Source: Pinus tabuliformis
Taxonomy: Eukaryota > Streptophyta > Pinopsida > Pinales > Pinaceae
Assembly: GCA_031772625.1 (NCBI GenBank)
Contig: CM062819.1
Span: forward strand, 821,291,503 to 821,355,502
DNA length: 64,000 nt
Direction: 5' to 3'
Numbering within the stretch: the stretch's first letter is position 1; each line of letters begins with the position of its first letter. The position numbers and the translations under genes were made by a program. Of this stretch, positions 47,329 through 58,008 are shown in pieces. The notes below the pieces were generated by a model, which was given only the letters and a program-made list of their open reading frames with translations, did no database searches and was not told where the DNA came from.

Positions 47329-49143
47329 TGTTTGGTCAATTTAGTGTGTTCTAAATTGCTAATTAAAATGTCAATCCAGGATTCGTAAACTGATGAAGTG
47401 AGGTGTACTATATGTACAAGATAACCATTTTCTTAGTCTTTTGTCATTTTTGAGTTTTTTTTAGTTTGTTTTTGGGTTTATCTTCTATGGTTTCCCTAGT
47501 GTGTGATGGCAAGATTGAAAGTTAAGTATGGATGGTAATGGTGATTTCTACAGTGATTTTTCAAACTTAAAAGTTTCAAAAAGAAAGCTCCAAACTGACT
47601 GTAATGAAATCAATTCTCAAAAGGAAGTAAATGTACCAAAACAGTGAACTAGTGACAATGGCCCAGTATCCTTACTGCTGTATGAAAAAGAAAGTAAAAA
47701 CTGAACTTAAAGCAACTCAAAAACTGAAAGCAAAGCAACTAAATCACACTACTTCAACCCCCGTTATGACCCTTCACCTTTCAACTCAATCTGTCTATAG
47801 GAAGTAATCATAAACAAGCTGAGTAATATGATATCTAAATTGCAGGAAATTAAATTGCATAAAAGGAAACTAAGATTTAACTACTCATTCATATTTCAAC
47901 TCTTCAAAATGACATAAGTAATTCAATCTCTAACTTGCAAGAAAGCAAACTAAATCATACTACAATAAGTAATATTCTGATTCCTTACTAATAGAGTCAC
48001 TTGACTATAGAAAGGAAATCATAAACAGATGAGTAATATGATGTCTAAGTAGCAGAAAAGTAAATAAGCAAAACACAATTTGAAAAATGATAGTGCTGGA
48101 ATTAAACTCAGGAAATGAAAATCAGCAGAAAGGACAAGATGATCTCATGTAAGTAGTTATCAAAAAAATATGTAAATCTGCCCGGGCTACCTACAACAAA
48201 ACCTGTAAAAGATGCACTAATCAGCTAACAGTTATAAAAGAAAACATAAAGGAAATATGGACAACAATGAACATCAGAACAACACAATATATATACAAAC
48301 AATGATTTAAAAACAGTAAATGAAAGCAAGTAAGAAACTATACAAAGCTTTGGTGTACAGGGGCCCTCTGCAACCTCGGCCAGTCAATCACTTAGTCACA
48401 AATCAGATTCAGGAAAGCTGTCTTCTCATGTATTTAAAGTGCAGTAATAAAACAAAGTGAAACACAGTACAGTGGGCTGATGACAACAATCAAAATTACA
48501 TTTCAAAAACTAACTATCAGCGTATATCAATGCGTTATTTATAAGTAAAGGTGTTGCAACTAATTCCTAGATTTTATGCTGCCAAGAGACACGTAAATCT
48601 CCTTGACCCGAGATCTAGCGTGATGGTCATCATGACAGTTGAATCCATGGAGTGGTGGCTGCTCGATTCAGTTCACGGGCTGCTCTCCAGGTGTGCCAGT
48701 ACCTCCGGAAACTAAGGATCGTGCCACACAAACCTTCACGTGGGCAAAACAGAGTCGTGCCACCGCAAAACTCCTCATTTGGCCCTTCCTTTGACCATCG
48801 TTGACCACGACCATTTATGAGTGATTTGGCTGATCTGAGGGGACACACTCCATGTACACGTCACTTGCAGCTTACCCATGTGGCCGGTTTCTCCATTGGA
48901 CACCTGTAGCATAGCCTTTAACAAAATGGTTGCGGAAACTTGGGCTGGCTGCGGAAAGTGACAAGTTTCCGCAGCTGCTTGAACAAAAATCTAAATCAAA
49001 CAACAGTCATAAACATAGTTAGGAAACCATTTCATAAGCTCTTTTTAGACTAATATGCAACGATTTGACAGCTTGGTGGATGAAGTAAATGGAAAAAGAA
49101 GGCTGAAAGGGTATATAGGGAAGTGCAGGTTTGGGACTCAACA
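47329..49143 (-). repeat. Inner element 3' LTR (left in window)
   Basis: Plus-strand ends TGTTTGGTC...GACTCAACA. Contains the TGCGGAAACTTG hairpin at 48,931-48,973. Nearly identical to 58,009-59,825. Confidence 0.93.
48931..48973. other. LTR inverted repeat (hairpin) with TGCGGAAAC motif
   Basis: Perfect 12-bp arms TGCGGAAACTTG and CAAGTTTCCGCA, with a 19-nt loop that itself contains another GCTGCGGAAAG. It is present also in the other LTR (about 59,613-59,656). The motif recurs as a 5-copy array at 51,566. Confidence 0.75.
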
Positions 49144-49154
49144 TACCCCCACTG
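49144..49154 (-). other. Inner element polypurine tract
   Basis: Minus-strand CAGTGGGGGTA directly abuts the 3' LTR, the position for plus-strand priming. Confidence 0.75.
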
Positions 49155-49187
49155 TGAAGGTGTTGCATGTCCTCATGCAACCAAAAT

Positions 49188-49444
49188 TTAGTCACTCCTC
49201 TCTAATCCATATGTTCTGATGCTTCTACTAGGACATCTAGCCCTTTTTTCTTCTTCTTTGGTGCTACCACCATTCTTGGTTTCCTTATTAGACATCTGAA
49301 CTTGAGATTGATCAATGCTCTGCTCAACTTTTTGCACTTTTTCTTCAGTTTCTTGTTTTTCTTTTGCCATAGTCCTAAATGGAGCATAATGTTATCATGA
49401 ATAATTTTATCTACTTTGCTCTACTCTTTGAGTGCTTCATTTTC
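49188..49444 (-). pseudogene. Decayed C-terminal coiled-coil extension of the extra ORF
   Basis: Past the stop of the ORF at 49,445 the same frame stays protein-like for about 20 codons, interrupted by a second TAG. Then a one-frame shift near 49,380 leads to a charged heptad-type stretch (MAKEKQETEEKVQKVEQSID) closing at 49,188. Both TAGs are one C-to-T step from CAG. The original product was thus probably longer, near 560 residues, with a C-terminal coiled coil. Confidence 0.55.
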
Positions 49445-50818
49445 CTACTTGATATGCTTGTTTAGGACCTCTAATTCAAATACCTCCTGTTTTAAGGACT
49501 GAACTTGTGCATCTAGTGGCAGAGTGGTACTTGGACCTGCAGCTGATTTTTTTAATGATTCCAAGTAGTCATATACTTCCTGTTGATTGGGGTCTACTTC
49601 AGGTGTCTTTCTTGGACTGAGTTCAAAATCTGGTGGAGGAGGAGGACTACTCTCTAGCTCTGGCTGAGAAGGGCTTTCATCATGTGGAGGACTGGTTTCA
49701 ATGCTTGGCTGAGGACGAGGTGGACTACGGCCAGCTGGAGTTTTCTCAGGTGTCTCTCCACCCAAGTCAATGAAGTGGGGTCGCTTTATTTGTGTTTTAC
49801 TCCCTTTTCCTCTTAACCTTGTGCTTCTCCTTAAGTATTGTGGACTAGTACTCTTTTTTTGTATACTCTGTTTTCCTTTTACCTTTTTCTTTGCTATAGC
49901 AGCAGCTTGAAGATGTACTAATCTTTCTGACAGTGGTTGATAATCCTCCTCTATGGATTGCTCAGGTGATTGGTAGACTTCTTGGATGGTCCTTTTGCCT
50001 TTTTCTTTCTTCTGTTTCTTGTCTTTAGTTCTGTCTTCTTCTTCTTTTTGACCAATTTCTTGAGTTTCTATAGTAGGGGTGTCTTGGACTGTGGTGCTCT
50101 TTTCTCTTCTCCTACTTTTTCTTGGTGTCTTTGGTGTGCTACTTTCAGAGGCCTCAGATGGCTCTTGGAAGTAGTTTCTTATCAAGAATTGTTCCCATGT
50201 ATCTTTGTTTTTCTTTAGTTGGTCTTCAATAAGAATTTTTATAAGTCCATGATGGTATAGATGAGGGTCTATATTGCCTATGTGTTTTTGGACTGTAATG
50301 CTCATCTTCTTCAAACTCAAGAGTAAGAAATAAGGCAAATTAAGAGTCTGATTCTCTAAGAAATTCATCAACAGTCTAGCATGGTACATGTACATCGAAC
50401 CAAAGCGTCCTTCACAAGTGACAAATTTTTGGATAACTAACAACAGACTAGCCCATTCTTCCTTCAATGCATGAACAGGAATTCCTTTAGTAAACACAGT
50501 GGTGTCCATACCTGGGTTTCTTAGCATAATTCTCCATGCCTGTTCATCCATGCTTTTATTTTTGAACCATCTCTCACCTTCCTGAGGTAAGCCTGTGGCA
50601 ACTGCTACTGTTGTTTCGGTCACCGTGAGCTTCAAATCTCCAATCTCCACTTTTTGACCATTGAATGACCATGCAAAAGCCTTGGTTACTTCTTTGTTAT
50701 AGCCTTTAAACCTTTGAATGAACCGTAACCATTTGGCTTTCTTCAGTAAATCCTTGGCTTGAGGGTAACCTTCTCGATATTTCGGTCCTTCTGGCTTTGC
50801 CCTTAGTAGTTTTCCCAT
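49445..50818 (-). CDS. Additional ORF in env-like position, about 457-469 codons, unknown function
   Basis: Sense to gag-pol, between integrase and the 3' LTR. The open frame reaches 50,854 but its first ATG is at 50,818; upstream of it an in-frame TAA is met without an ATG, so translation may start there or depend on splicing. Visible regions: an N-terminal globular part of about 230 residues (FAWSFNGQKVEIGDLKLTV and GLPQEGERWF are its most conserved-looking words) with a leucine-rich stretch LNLPYFLLLSL; then a Lys/Glu-rich basic segment (residues about 245-340); RRSTRLRGKG; a proline-rich tract; and a C-terminal heptad-like end. There is no clear signal peptide, and the only hydrophobic stretch is short, so it does not look like a fusion glycoprotein. 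The N-terminal part vaguely recalls plant transposon-associated domains. Downstream stops show it was once longer. Confidence 0.7.
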   Translation of the reverse strand: MGKLLRAKPEGPKYREGYPQAKDLLKKAKWLRFIQRFKGYNKEVTKAFAWSFNGQKVEIGDLKLTVTETTVAVATGLPQEGERWFKNKSMDEQAWRIMLRNPGMDTTVFTKGIPVHALKEEWASLLLVIQKFVTCEGRFGSMYMYHARLLMNFLENQTLNLPYFLLLSLKKMSITVQKHIGNIDPHLYHHGLIKILIEDQLKKNKDTWEQFLIRNYFQEPSEASESSTPKTPRKSRRREKSTTVQDTPTIETQEIGQKEEEDRTKDKKQKKEKGKRTIQEVYQSPEQSIEEDYQPLSERLVHLQAAAIAKKKVKGKQSIQKKSTSPQYLRRSTRLRGKGSKTQIKRPHFIDLGGETPEKTPAGRSPPRPQPSIETSPPHDESPSQPELESSPPPPPDFELSPRKTPEVDPNQQEVYDYLESLKKSAAGPSTTLPLDAQVQSLKQEVFELEVLNKHIK

Positions 50819-50854
50819 TCCTTTCTCTGTTTTAAATTTCAACTGAGGATGCAA

Positions 50855-51565
50855 TTGTGTATGAGGATTTTAGCAGAGGGAAGTAGCTCGGTTGCAGGGT
50901 TTATGGTAAAAGGCAATGGCTGCAATCGATAGCAGGTAACGGGAATGCTTCAGATTATAGGCGGAACAGAGGACAAGCAGTAGTGAATGAGTTCCCAAAT
51001 TAAAATGCGTGTGTATGAAAAGGAAGGTCTTAAATGAAATGGTAAGTGAACGGTAGTGGAGGCGAGATCTTTTTTTTTTGAATTAACGGCTGCATACGAG
51101 AGATCACACGTTTTGATAGATGGCTGCGGAAAATACGGTGGAGAAGAGCCGTAAAGGGATTGGTCACATCTTATGAGCGCAGGTGGCAAATGAAAGTGCA
51201 GTCAACTTGAGTTTAGACTCGAAAACCCATCATGAGACCATTAAGAAATGAATGCATGGTGTATGGAGTAATATCGTGGGATAGGAGTGGGTAATGGAGC
51301 TATCATATCAAATCATTGCACATAGTAGAACTTTTCATGGTTTGATAACTATGCATAATCACGACTTTAATTGCTATTTGATAACAAATTTTGCTCATAC
51401 CTTTGGAAACTTTGTCATTTCTTGCCCATAGCTTTTAACCAACTGTTCTTTCTTGATGTCTTGGAGATGCTCCATGTCTTCATGGCATTTGCTCACTTAC
51501 ACCTGCATTTTCATGATTTTTGTACTAACACTTTGACTGTGAATTTGAAAAACAGAGTGGTGGTA
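50855..51565. other. Inner element spacer between pol and the extra ORF
   Basis: Non-coding. On the minus strand a splice-acceptor-like ATCCTCAG lies about 20 nt before the first ATG of the extra ORF, with CTAAAAT upstream, which could serve a subgenomic spliced RNA. Another GCTGCGGAAAA motif is at 51,122. Confidence 0.4.
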
Positions 51566-51660
51566 GCTGCGGAAATCGTTTCTGGCTGCGGAAACTGTTT
51601 CTGGCTGCGGAAACTGTTTCTGGCTGTGGAATCTGCTTCCAGCTGCGGAAACTGGGACAG
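51566..51660. repeat. 19-bp tandem array, 5 copies, TGCGGAAAC motif
   Basis: Units start at 51,566, 51,585, 51,604, 51,623 and 51,642 with an exact 19-bp period; the consensus is GCTGCGGAAACTGTTTCTG. The core is also in the LTR hairpin. It sits in the spacer between pol and the extra ORF. Confidence 0.93.
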
Positions 51661-51734
51661 CACCCACTTAGCTGAGCAAATATGGTTAGAAAAGAACTAA
51701 CTGAGTGAAAATAGTCCTGAAAGGAACTTTTATT

Positions 51735-51885
51735 GATGAAATGAAAATGAAATGAGTGGAATGGAATGAAAATGAAGCGGAGTGAAGTGAAGAGAAAATG
51801 TGAATGAGATGGAGATGGAGTGGAATGGAAAATGAAGTGGAGTGAAGATGGAAAGAGAAGGAGAGGAGATTTTTTTTTTTTTTTT
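51735..51885. repeat. Purine-rich GA/GGAAT tract
   Basis: An almost pure purine plus strand built of GAATGGAATGAAAATGAAGNGGAGTGAAG-like words, just downstream of pol in the element's orientation. Confidence 0.85.
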
Positions 51886-51986
51886 GGAAAATATAGTGTG
51901 TCAAGTGTCCTTGATTTTCACTCTATATTTTCTATATAAGACTGCCAATCTATGATTAGTTTTCTGGCTTATACAAATTATTATTA

Positions 51987-54900
51987 TTATTTTTTAACTG
52001 AAAGAATCAAAGGCTCGGCCGGTGGGGAAGAAGGATTCTTCTCCACCAGCCTTATTGCAGAATTCTCTTGGAACATCTTGACAATTTCTTCTTTTGAGAG
52101 TGGCTTATGATAAATTTTCAATCGATGGCCATTCACAATAAGAGAAATCTGAAATTCATCAATGGTCTTGATTCTTACCGCTCCATTGTTAAAGACTTTG
52201 TCAATTTCATATGGCCCAAGCCAATGGGTCTGAAATTTACCTTTAACGTCTTTGAACTTGGAATCAAACAGTAATGCCCAATCTCCCTCTTGAAACTTTC
52301 TCTCTTTGATGTATCTGTCATGCCACTTAGTTCTTTGATGTTGAAATAGATCAGTCTTTAAAATTGCTTCTTGTCTGATCTCATCTAGCTCGTTCAGCTG
52401 CTCCATTCTGTGCTTTTGGGCTTCTGATAGATTCATCCCCAACTGGACTGCCATCTTGAAAGTCTTGACTTGAAACTCAATGGGGAGCAGGACTTCTTTC
52501 CCATAAACAAGTTCATAGGGAGAATGTCCTGTTGTATTCCTCCATGTAGTTCTGTAGGCCCATAAGGCTTCAAGAAGCCTTTCTGCCCAATATTTTCTGT
52601 GTAGATGAATAGCTTTGGTGATGATGCTCTCAAGAACTTTGTTTGTAGACTCCACTTGGCCATTTGCTTGCGGATGGTAAGGAGTAGATTTTCTGTGCTT
52701 GATTTTGTATTCTTCCATCAGCTTCTCCATCAAGTTAGATGTAAATTGACTTCCCTGATCTGTCACAATTTCTCTTGGGACACCAAAACGAGTAAAAATA
52801 TCCTCAAAAAGAAATTGAACAACTGAATTTTCAGTGGCAGAAGGCAATGCTTTGGCTTCTACCCATTTAGTGACATAATCAGTGCATACCAATATATACT
52901 TTTTCTGTTTAGATGGTGGATTAATAGGTCCAATGAAATCTAAAGCCCATTTTTCAAAGGGTTCGATGAGTACCTGTGGTTGTAATGGCATTTTATTTGA
53001 AAGAGTCGGTCTCCCAACTCTTTGGCAGCTGTCACACCTTCTGACATATTGTTTTGCATCTTTGAAAAGGGAAGGCCAATAATATCCTAAAGAAAGGATT
53101 TTATAGGCCGTCCTTTTGTCAGCAAAGTGTCCACCGCATGGTTCATCATGACATGCCTTGAGGATGTCAGGCATTTCATCTTCCCGAACACATCTTCTGA
53201 TCACAGAATCTAGCCCTGTTTTAAACAATTCATTAGAAATCCATGAATAACTTGAACTCTCTTGAATAATTCTTCTTTTTTCACCAGGAAATAAATGTGG
53301 AGGTAGCTTTCCTGTAACCAAATAGTTAGCAATATCTGCATACCAAGGAGTCTTAGCAGTTATTGCAAATAAATACTCATCTGGAAACTTATCCTCTACA
53401 GGAGAATCTTCATCAGTATTTTGGATTCTAGACACGAAATCAGCTACTGTATTTTGTTTCCCTGGTCTATCCAACACAGTAATATTGAATTCTTGTAAAA
53501 GTAAGAGCCATCTTGTAACTCTGCCATTAGTAACAGGTTTATTCATGAGATATCTAATTGCAGAATGGTCAGTATGGACAAAAGTTTCATAGCCTGTTAT
53601 ATAGTGTCTAAACTTATTGATTGCATGAACAACAGCTAAGAACTCTTTTTCAGTCACAGTATAGTTTAACTCGGTGGGAGTCAATTTTTTACTGGTGTGG
53701 TAAATGGCATAAGGAACTAAATCCTTTTGTCCCAACACAGCTCCTAGAGCTATATCTGAAGCATCTGCGGAAATATGGAAAGGAAGTTTCCAATTTGGCC
53801 CTCTCAAAATGGGTGCTTCAGATATTCTTGTTTTCAAAGTTTCAAATGCAGATTGACAATCAGGATCCCATTTGAATTCACAGTCTTTTGTAAGTAATTT
53901 GAAGAGTGGAGATGCTATTTTGGTGAAGTTTTCAATAAATCTTCTATAGTATCCAGTAAATCCAAGAAAACTTCTAACATCTTTTTGACAATTTGGAATA
54001 GGCAACTTGGAGATGACTTCAACTTTTGATCTATCAACTTTATTCCATCCCCTGAAATATGATGTCCTAAAACAATCCCTTCAGTAAACATCATAAAGCA
54101 TTTTTCATGACTCAATGATAGGTTTGTTTCTTTACATCTTATAAGGAATTTTTCCAAATTCTCTAATGCCTCTTCAAACGAATTACCATAAACTGTAAAA
54201 TCATCCATATAAACCTCTACACAATCATGGATTAGATCAGAAAAGATTCCTAGTACTACCCTTTGAAATGTTGTGGGTGCATTACATAATCCAAAAGGAA
54301 TTACTCGGTAAGCAAAAGCTCCCCATGGACAGGTAAATGTGGTCTTGTCCTGATCTTCAGGTGCTACCTAAATCTGATTATAGTCACTAAAACCATCCAA
54401 AAATGAAAAATACTTTTTGTCTGCTAAAGTATCTAATACCTGATCGATAAAGGGTAAAGGAAAATGATCCTTCAAAGTTGCTTTGTTCAATTCCCTGTAA
54501 TCAATGCATACCCTCCATTTACCATTCTTTTTAGGTACTATAACCAAAGGAGAAACCCATCGGCTATCTAAAATTGGATAAATGAAGTTTACATTAAGTA
54601 GTTTTTGGAGCTATTCTTTCACTATCTCCCTAAGGTTTGGATTCATCCTTCTCTGAGGTTGTCTGATTGGTCTACTATTTTCCTCAATGTAGATGTGATG
54701 AATACAAGTCTTAGGGTCAATACCTTTCATATCAGTATATTCCCATGCAAATGCAGTAGAATGGTTTTGCAAGATTTTGGTTAGTTCTTCCTGTTGTGAT
54801 TTTTCCAACTTTTTGTTGATATTCAATGTTTTACCTGGAAAGATCTCAATGGCGGAACTACCAAACTCTTCCATAAAGAAAAGAGACATTTTTCTAGATG

Positions 54901-55882
54901 ATAGATACTCAATGTCAGAATCTAACTGAAATTGTGTGTGGTCATATTCTGAAGATGTTTCAAAGTTTTCTAGTGTGTTCAGAATTTGACTATCTTCACT
55001 AACTTCAGAAATGGTAAAGACAGGTTGTATAGTATCCTCATCATCAACCCACTCATTATCTCCTATTTCTGTAATTGCTTTTACTGGAGGATACAGATTG
55101 AATTTCTTTGTCGAATTACCATCAGAAATATACATATCCCCAGACCTACAACTGATGAAAGCATCAGCTGTGGCTAGCCAAGGTCTTCCTAAGATGAGAG
55201 GGTGTCCTCCTAAATTACTCTTGGGAGTTAAAATCATGAAATCTACTGGATATTCCCAAGAGTCTAAGGAGATCGAAATGTCTTCTAATACACCATCTGG
55301 TTTGATAATTGATCGATCTGCAAGTTGCAGTAAAGTAGATGTAAAAAGAAGATTAGGAAGTTTCAGCTGTTCCATAGTCTGTCTACTCATAATGTTGATA
55401 GCATCCCCTAAATCAATCAAAGTATTTGGAATTTCTACCCCATTGATATGTGTTTTGACAATTGAACTACCGGGATCTACATACTTCTGCATAGTAATTT
55501 TTCCCATCATGATATATGCAATTTTTCCTACCAGGTGGATTCTTCTTGTATCTCTAGGTTTCCTTCCTGGTCTTTTAAGACTCAACTCCTTTATTGTTTT
55601 TGCTAGAATAGGAATCTCTCTAATGGCTTGTAACAAGGGAATCTTGATACAGACATTCTTCAATTCATCTAGAAAATCATAGTCAGGCAACAAGATTTGT
55701 TTTTCCAACCCTTTATCAATTTGTAATCTTTTAGTAAAAGGAGGTGTGGACGAAGATGCAGGTTGTTCAACTATAGGAGTTGTGGGGGTTAGCTCTTTTT
55801 CTTTTTCTTTCTGAGTGCTTGGGTTTTGAAGAGATGCTTCAGAACCTTTATTGGCTTCAAGAGAATCTTCCTCAGAAATGCT
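51987..55882 (-). pseudogene. Inner element pol (PR-RT-RNase H-IN), lightly damaged
   Basis: Continues in the gag frame after the TAA at 55,883. Protease LIDLGDAINIM is at about 55,400. RT holds PLVIVPKKNGKWRVCIDYR (about 54,510) and the catalytic YMDDFTVYG at about 54,190. RNase H (about 53,500-53,870) has SADASDIALGAVLG, TEKEFLAVVHA and VHTDHS. Integrase shows the HHCC module (CGGHFADKRT ... RRCDSCQR) and DDE residues in LDFIGPI, VTDQGSQF and GQVESTN. There is no chromodomain. Damage: TAG at 54,611, TAG at 54,368 and a one-base loss near 54,040; from 54,005 to 51,987 the frame is intact for 672 codons. Apart from these lesions the enzyme set is complete. Confidence 0.92.
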
Positions 55883-57751
55883 TTACTTTTGGGCATCTAT
55901 AGAAGGTTTATCTAAAACTCTACCAGATCTGAGTTGTACATCATTGAGAGGAACAATCATATAGGTAGGAAATTGTTGACCTTCTACCATGTAAGCATTT
56001 TGAGGGTTTTTATTATTGGGGTTTGGCAATGGCTGGGAAGGAAGTTGATTTGACTTCTGTTGGAATGGAAGCAAGAGTTGAGAATTTGGGTTCTGTTGAG
56101 AAGGTTGTTGTTGTTGTTGTTGAAATGGCAATGATAGTTGTGGATTTTGATTTGGAAGTTGTGGAGCTTGTTGGTTTTGAAAAGATGGAGGATATTGATA
56201 AAATTGAGCAAATCTCCCATAAGGATTTTGCATGCCTTGTACCCATGATTGAAAAGGATTTTGAGGTTGGGACCAAAGTTGTTGCCAAGGATTCCAATTT
56301 GGTGGGGTTTGAAAGTTCATAGAGTTGTTAAACCCTTGATTTTGTTGCCCCTGCCAAGGTCTCCTTGCAACAAAACAGAGAGACTCAATTGTATTTGGAT
56401 CTTCTTGGAAGACAGCTTTGAGCCCAGGAATTGAAGGACAATCCTTGGTCTCATGATTCTCTGAACAAATCGTACATGTTTCTACAACTTTTGCATCCAA
56501 GGGACATTCCCTGAGAGCATGTTTCTTTCTACATTTTGGGAAAAAGATGGGCAAAGCTTCAGCTTCTGATTTCTTCTTATTGTGGATCTTAAGAGTGTCT
56601 AGTTGTTCACTTAGACTCCCTAAGATATCAGTTTTGAATTCATCAAGCATATTGCCAATCTCAGCCCTACTTACTGATCCAGTTGCAGATTTGTTTGCTC
56701 TGATGAGAGAAGGATCTCTAGGCCCTTTTCCAGTTTTAGATTTTCCTCTTGAGAGATGGACAAACAACTCTACTATATCATGAAGTGGAAGTTGAGATAT
56801 GTCTCCTTTGCCCATCATGTTCAAAATATCTATCCATTCATCTCTAATGGCTTTTAATAGAAGGGATTTCAGGGTTTCCTCATCTAAGTTACTCATTTTT
56901 TCTCTTTTCAGGTTGTATTGGAATCTTTCAAGTAAATCCTCCAAGTTTTCATCTTCTCTTTGCACCATTTTGAACACTTCATCTTTGTGATTGGTGGGCA
57001 TACAATAGTCCAGGTATCTATCCAAAAATGTTTGTTTCATATCATTCCAAGTCCTAATGGTTTGAGTGAGTAATCCCATGAACCATTTCAAAGTAGCTCC
57101 TTTCAATGTTGAAGGAAACAGTTTGAGTTTTTGAGAGTCTTCCAAATAATCATAATTTCGACACACGACCTCAAACTCAAATAGAAATGTTTTAGGATCC
57201 TCATTTCTTAACCCATGAAAGTTTGGGAGGACAAATGGTGAAATATTTTTCATTGTTGCTCGAGAATCCTCATCAATTATAGGAAATCCGAATGAGTTAT
57301 CTCCATCCCTATTTCCCCCATTGTTACCTCTACCTCCTCCATTATTTCCTCCTCCCCCTCCTCTACCTCTACCTCTACCAAATCCGTTAACTACCTCCTC
57401 TGTCATGATAGCTTCCTCAGAGATTTCAGAGTCCTCTGGTTCCTCTACTAATGGCGAACGAGGAGGAATTTCTCCCTCTTCTTCCTCAGGTGATTCTACT
57501 TCTTCAATTACAATGTGTCTCCTTGTAGAAGGAAAGAAAGGATCTTTTCCTAATTCAGATTCGATGGATGGTGTGGAAGAGTCTCCTAACTCAACTACTG
57601 CCTCTTGAATTCCAGGAATCCTAGGGCTAGGAGTGTGGGTTGGAGATGATGGAGGTGTCTCTTGTCTATTCCTTGAAGTAGATGGAGTTGTGAAAATCGA
57701 ACTCTTAGCTCTAGCTAAAAACCTTCCCCTAGAATCTCTTGCTCTATGCAT
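55883..57751 (-). CDS. Inner element gag, about 622 codons
   Basis: Virus-like-particle protein. It starts at the ATG of 57,751 (the open frame extends seven codons further without ATG). An acidic Ser/Pro-rich N-terminus is followed by a Gly/Arg/Asn-rich stretch (RGRGRGGGGG), then the retrotransposon-gag capsid core around NFHGLRNEDPKTFLFEFE and LKGATLKWF. Two zinc-knuckle-like sites follow: KCRKKHALRECP, in which the first cysteine is a phenylalanine, and CTICSENHETKDC, intact. The C-terminus is Gln/Pro/Asn-rich. The frame ends at TAA and pol continues in the same frame, so this may be one gag-pol ORF with a single nonsense change (CAA to TAA) or a readthrough arrangement. Confidence 0.9.
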   Translation of the reverse strand: MHRARDSRGRFLARAKSSIFTTPSTSRNRQETPPSSPTHTPSPRIPGIQEAVVELGDSSTPSIESELGKDPFFPSTRRHIVIEEVESPEEEEGEIPPRSPLVEEPEDSEISEEAIMTEEVVNGFGRGRGRGGGGGNNGGGRGNNGGNRDGDNSFGFPIIDEDSRATMKNISPFVLPNFHGLRNEDPKTFLFEFEVVCRNYDYLEDSQKLKLFPSTLKGATLKWFMGLLTQTIRTWNDMKQTFLDRYLDYCMPTNHKDEVFKMVQREDENLEDLLERFQYNLKREKMSNLDEETLKSLLLKAIRDEWIDILNMMGKGDISQLPLHDIVELFVHLSRGKSKTGKGPRDPSLIRANKSATGSVSRAEIGNMLDEFKTDILGSLSEQLDTLKIHNKKKSEAEALPIFFPKCRKKHALRECPLDAKVVETCTICSENHETKDCPSIPGLKAVFQEDPNTIESLCFVARRPWQGQQNQGFNNSMNFQTPPNWNPWQQLWSQPQNPFQSWVQGMQNPYGRFAQFYQYPPSFQNQQAPQLPNQNPQLSLPFQQQQQQPSQQNPNSQLLLPFQQKSNQLPSQPLPNPNNKNPQNAYMVEGQQFPTYMIVPLNDVQLRSGRVLDKPSIDAQK

Positions 57752-57987
57752 GTCATTTTTATTTTTCTTCAAGTCATGCTAATAATTCTCTTTCTGATCT
57801 TCCAGGTCACTCTAGGTGCAAGAAGAGAGCATACTCAAGAAACTATTAAACCAATAACTTTCTCTTTTCTGATCCTCCAGGTCACGCTAAGTGCAAGAGG
57901 AGAGCATACTTTGAGAGGTTATCAATTTTCCTTTCTTGAAATTTTTTATTATATATTTTTTTAAGAAATTGGCTACCTAGTTTCACT
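57752..57987 (-). other. Inner element 5' leader
   Basis: Between the primer site and gag. Contains a duplicated segment: TCCAGGTCAC/TC-CTAAGTGCAAGA-GAGAGCATACT occurs twice at about 57,803-57,835 and 57,876-57,911 (plus strand). This leader repeat could be a packaging or splice-donor region; inference only. Confidence 0.5.
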
Positions 57988-58005
57988 TCCTCGGCAACGG
58001 CGCCA
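57988..58005 (-). other. Inner element primer-binding site, Asp tRNA
   Basis: The plus strand reads TCCTCGGCAACGGCGCCA, the 3' end of plant tRNA-Asp (with CCA) apart from one mismatch, three bases from the LTR. Confidence 0.88.
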
Positions 58006-58008
58006 AAA

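Noticed and set aside
48630-48848. LTR-internal frames present in both inner LTR copies (48,630 and 59,345, minus)
   Set aside because: Present in both only because LTRs are duplicated; one copy is shortened by a stop and no function is suggested by the residues.
51566-51660. Regular 19-bp repeats considered as a CRISPR-like array
   Set aside because: Units are contiguous without spacers and lie in a plant retrotransposon.
55011-55682. 223-codon open frame on the plus strand
   Set aside because: Antisense shadow of the inner element's protease/RT region.
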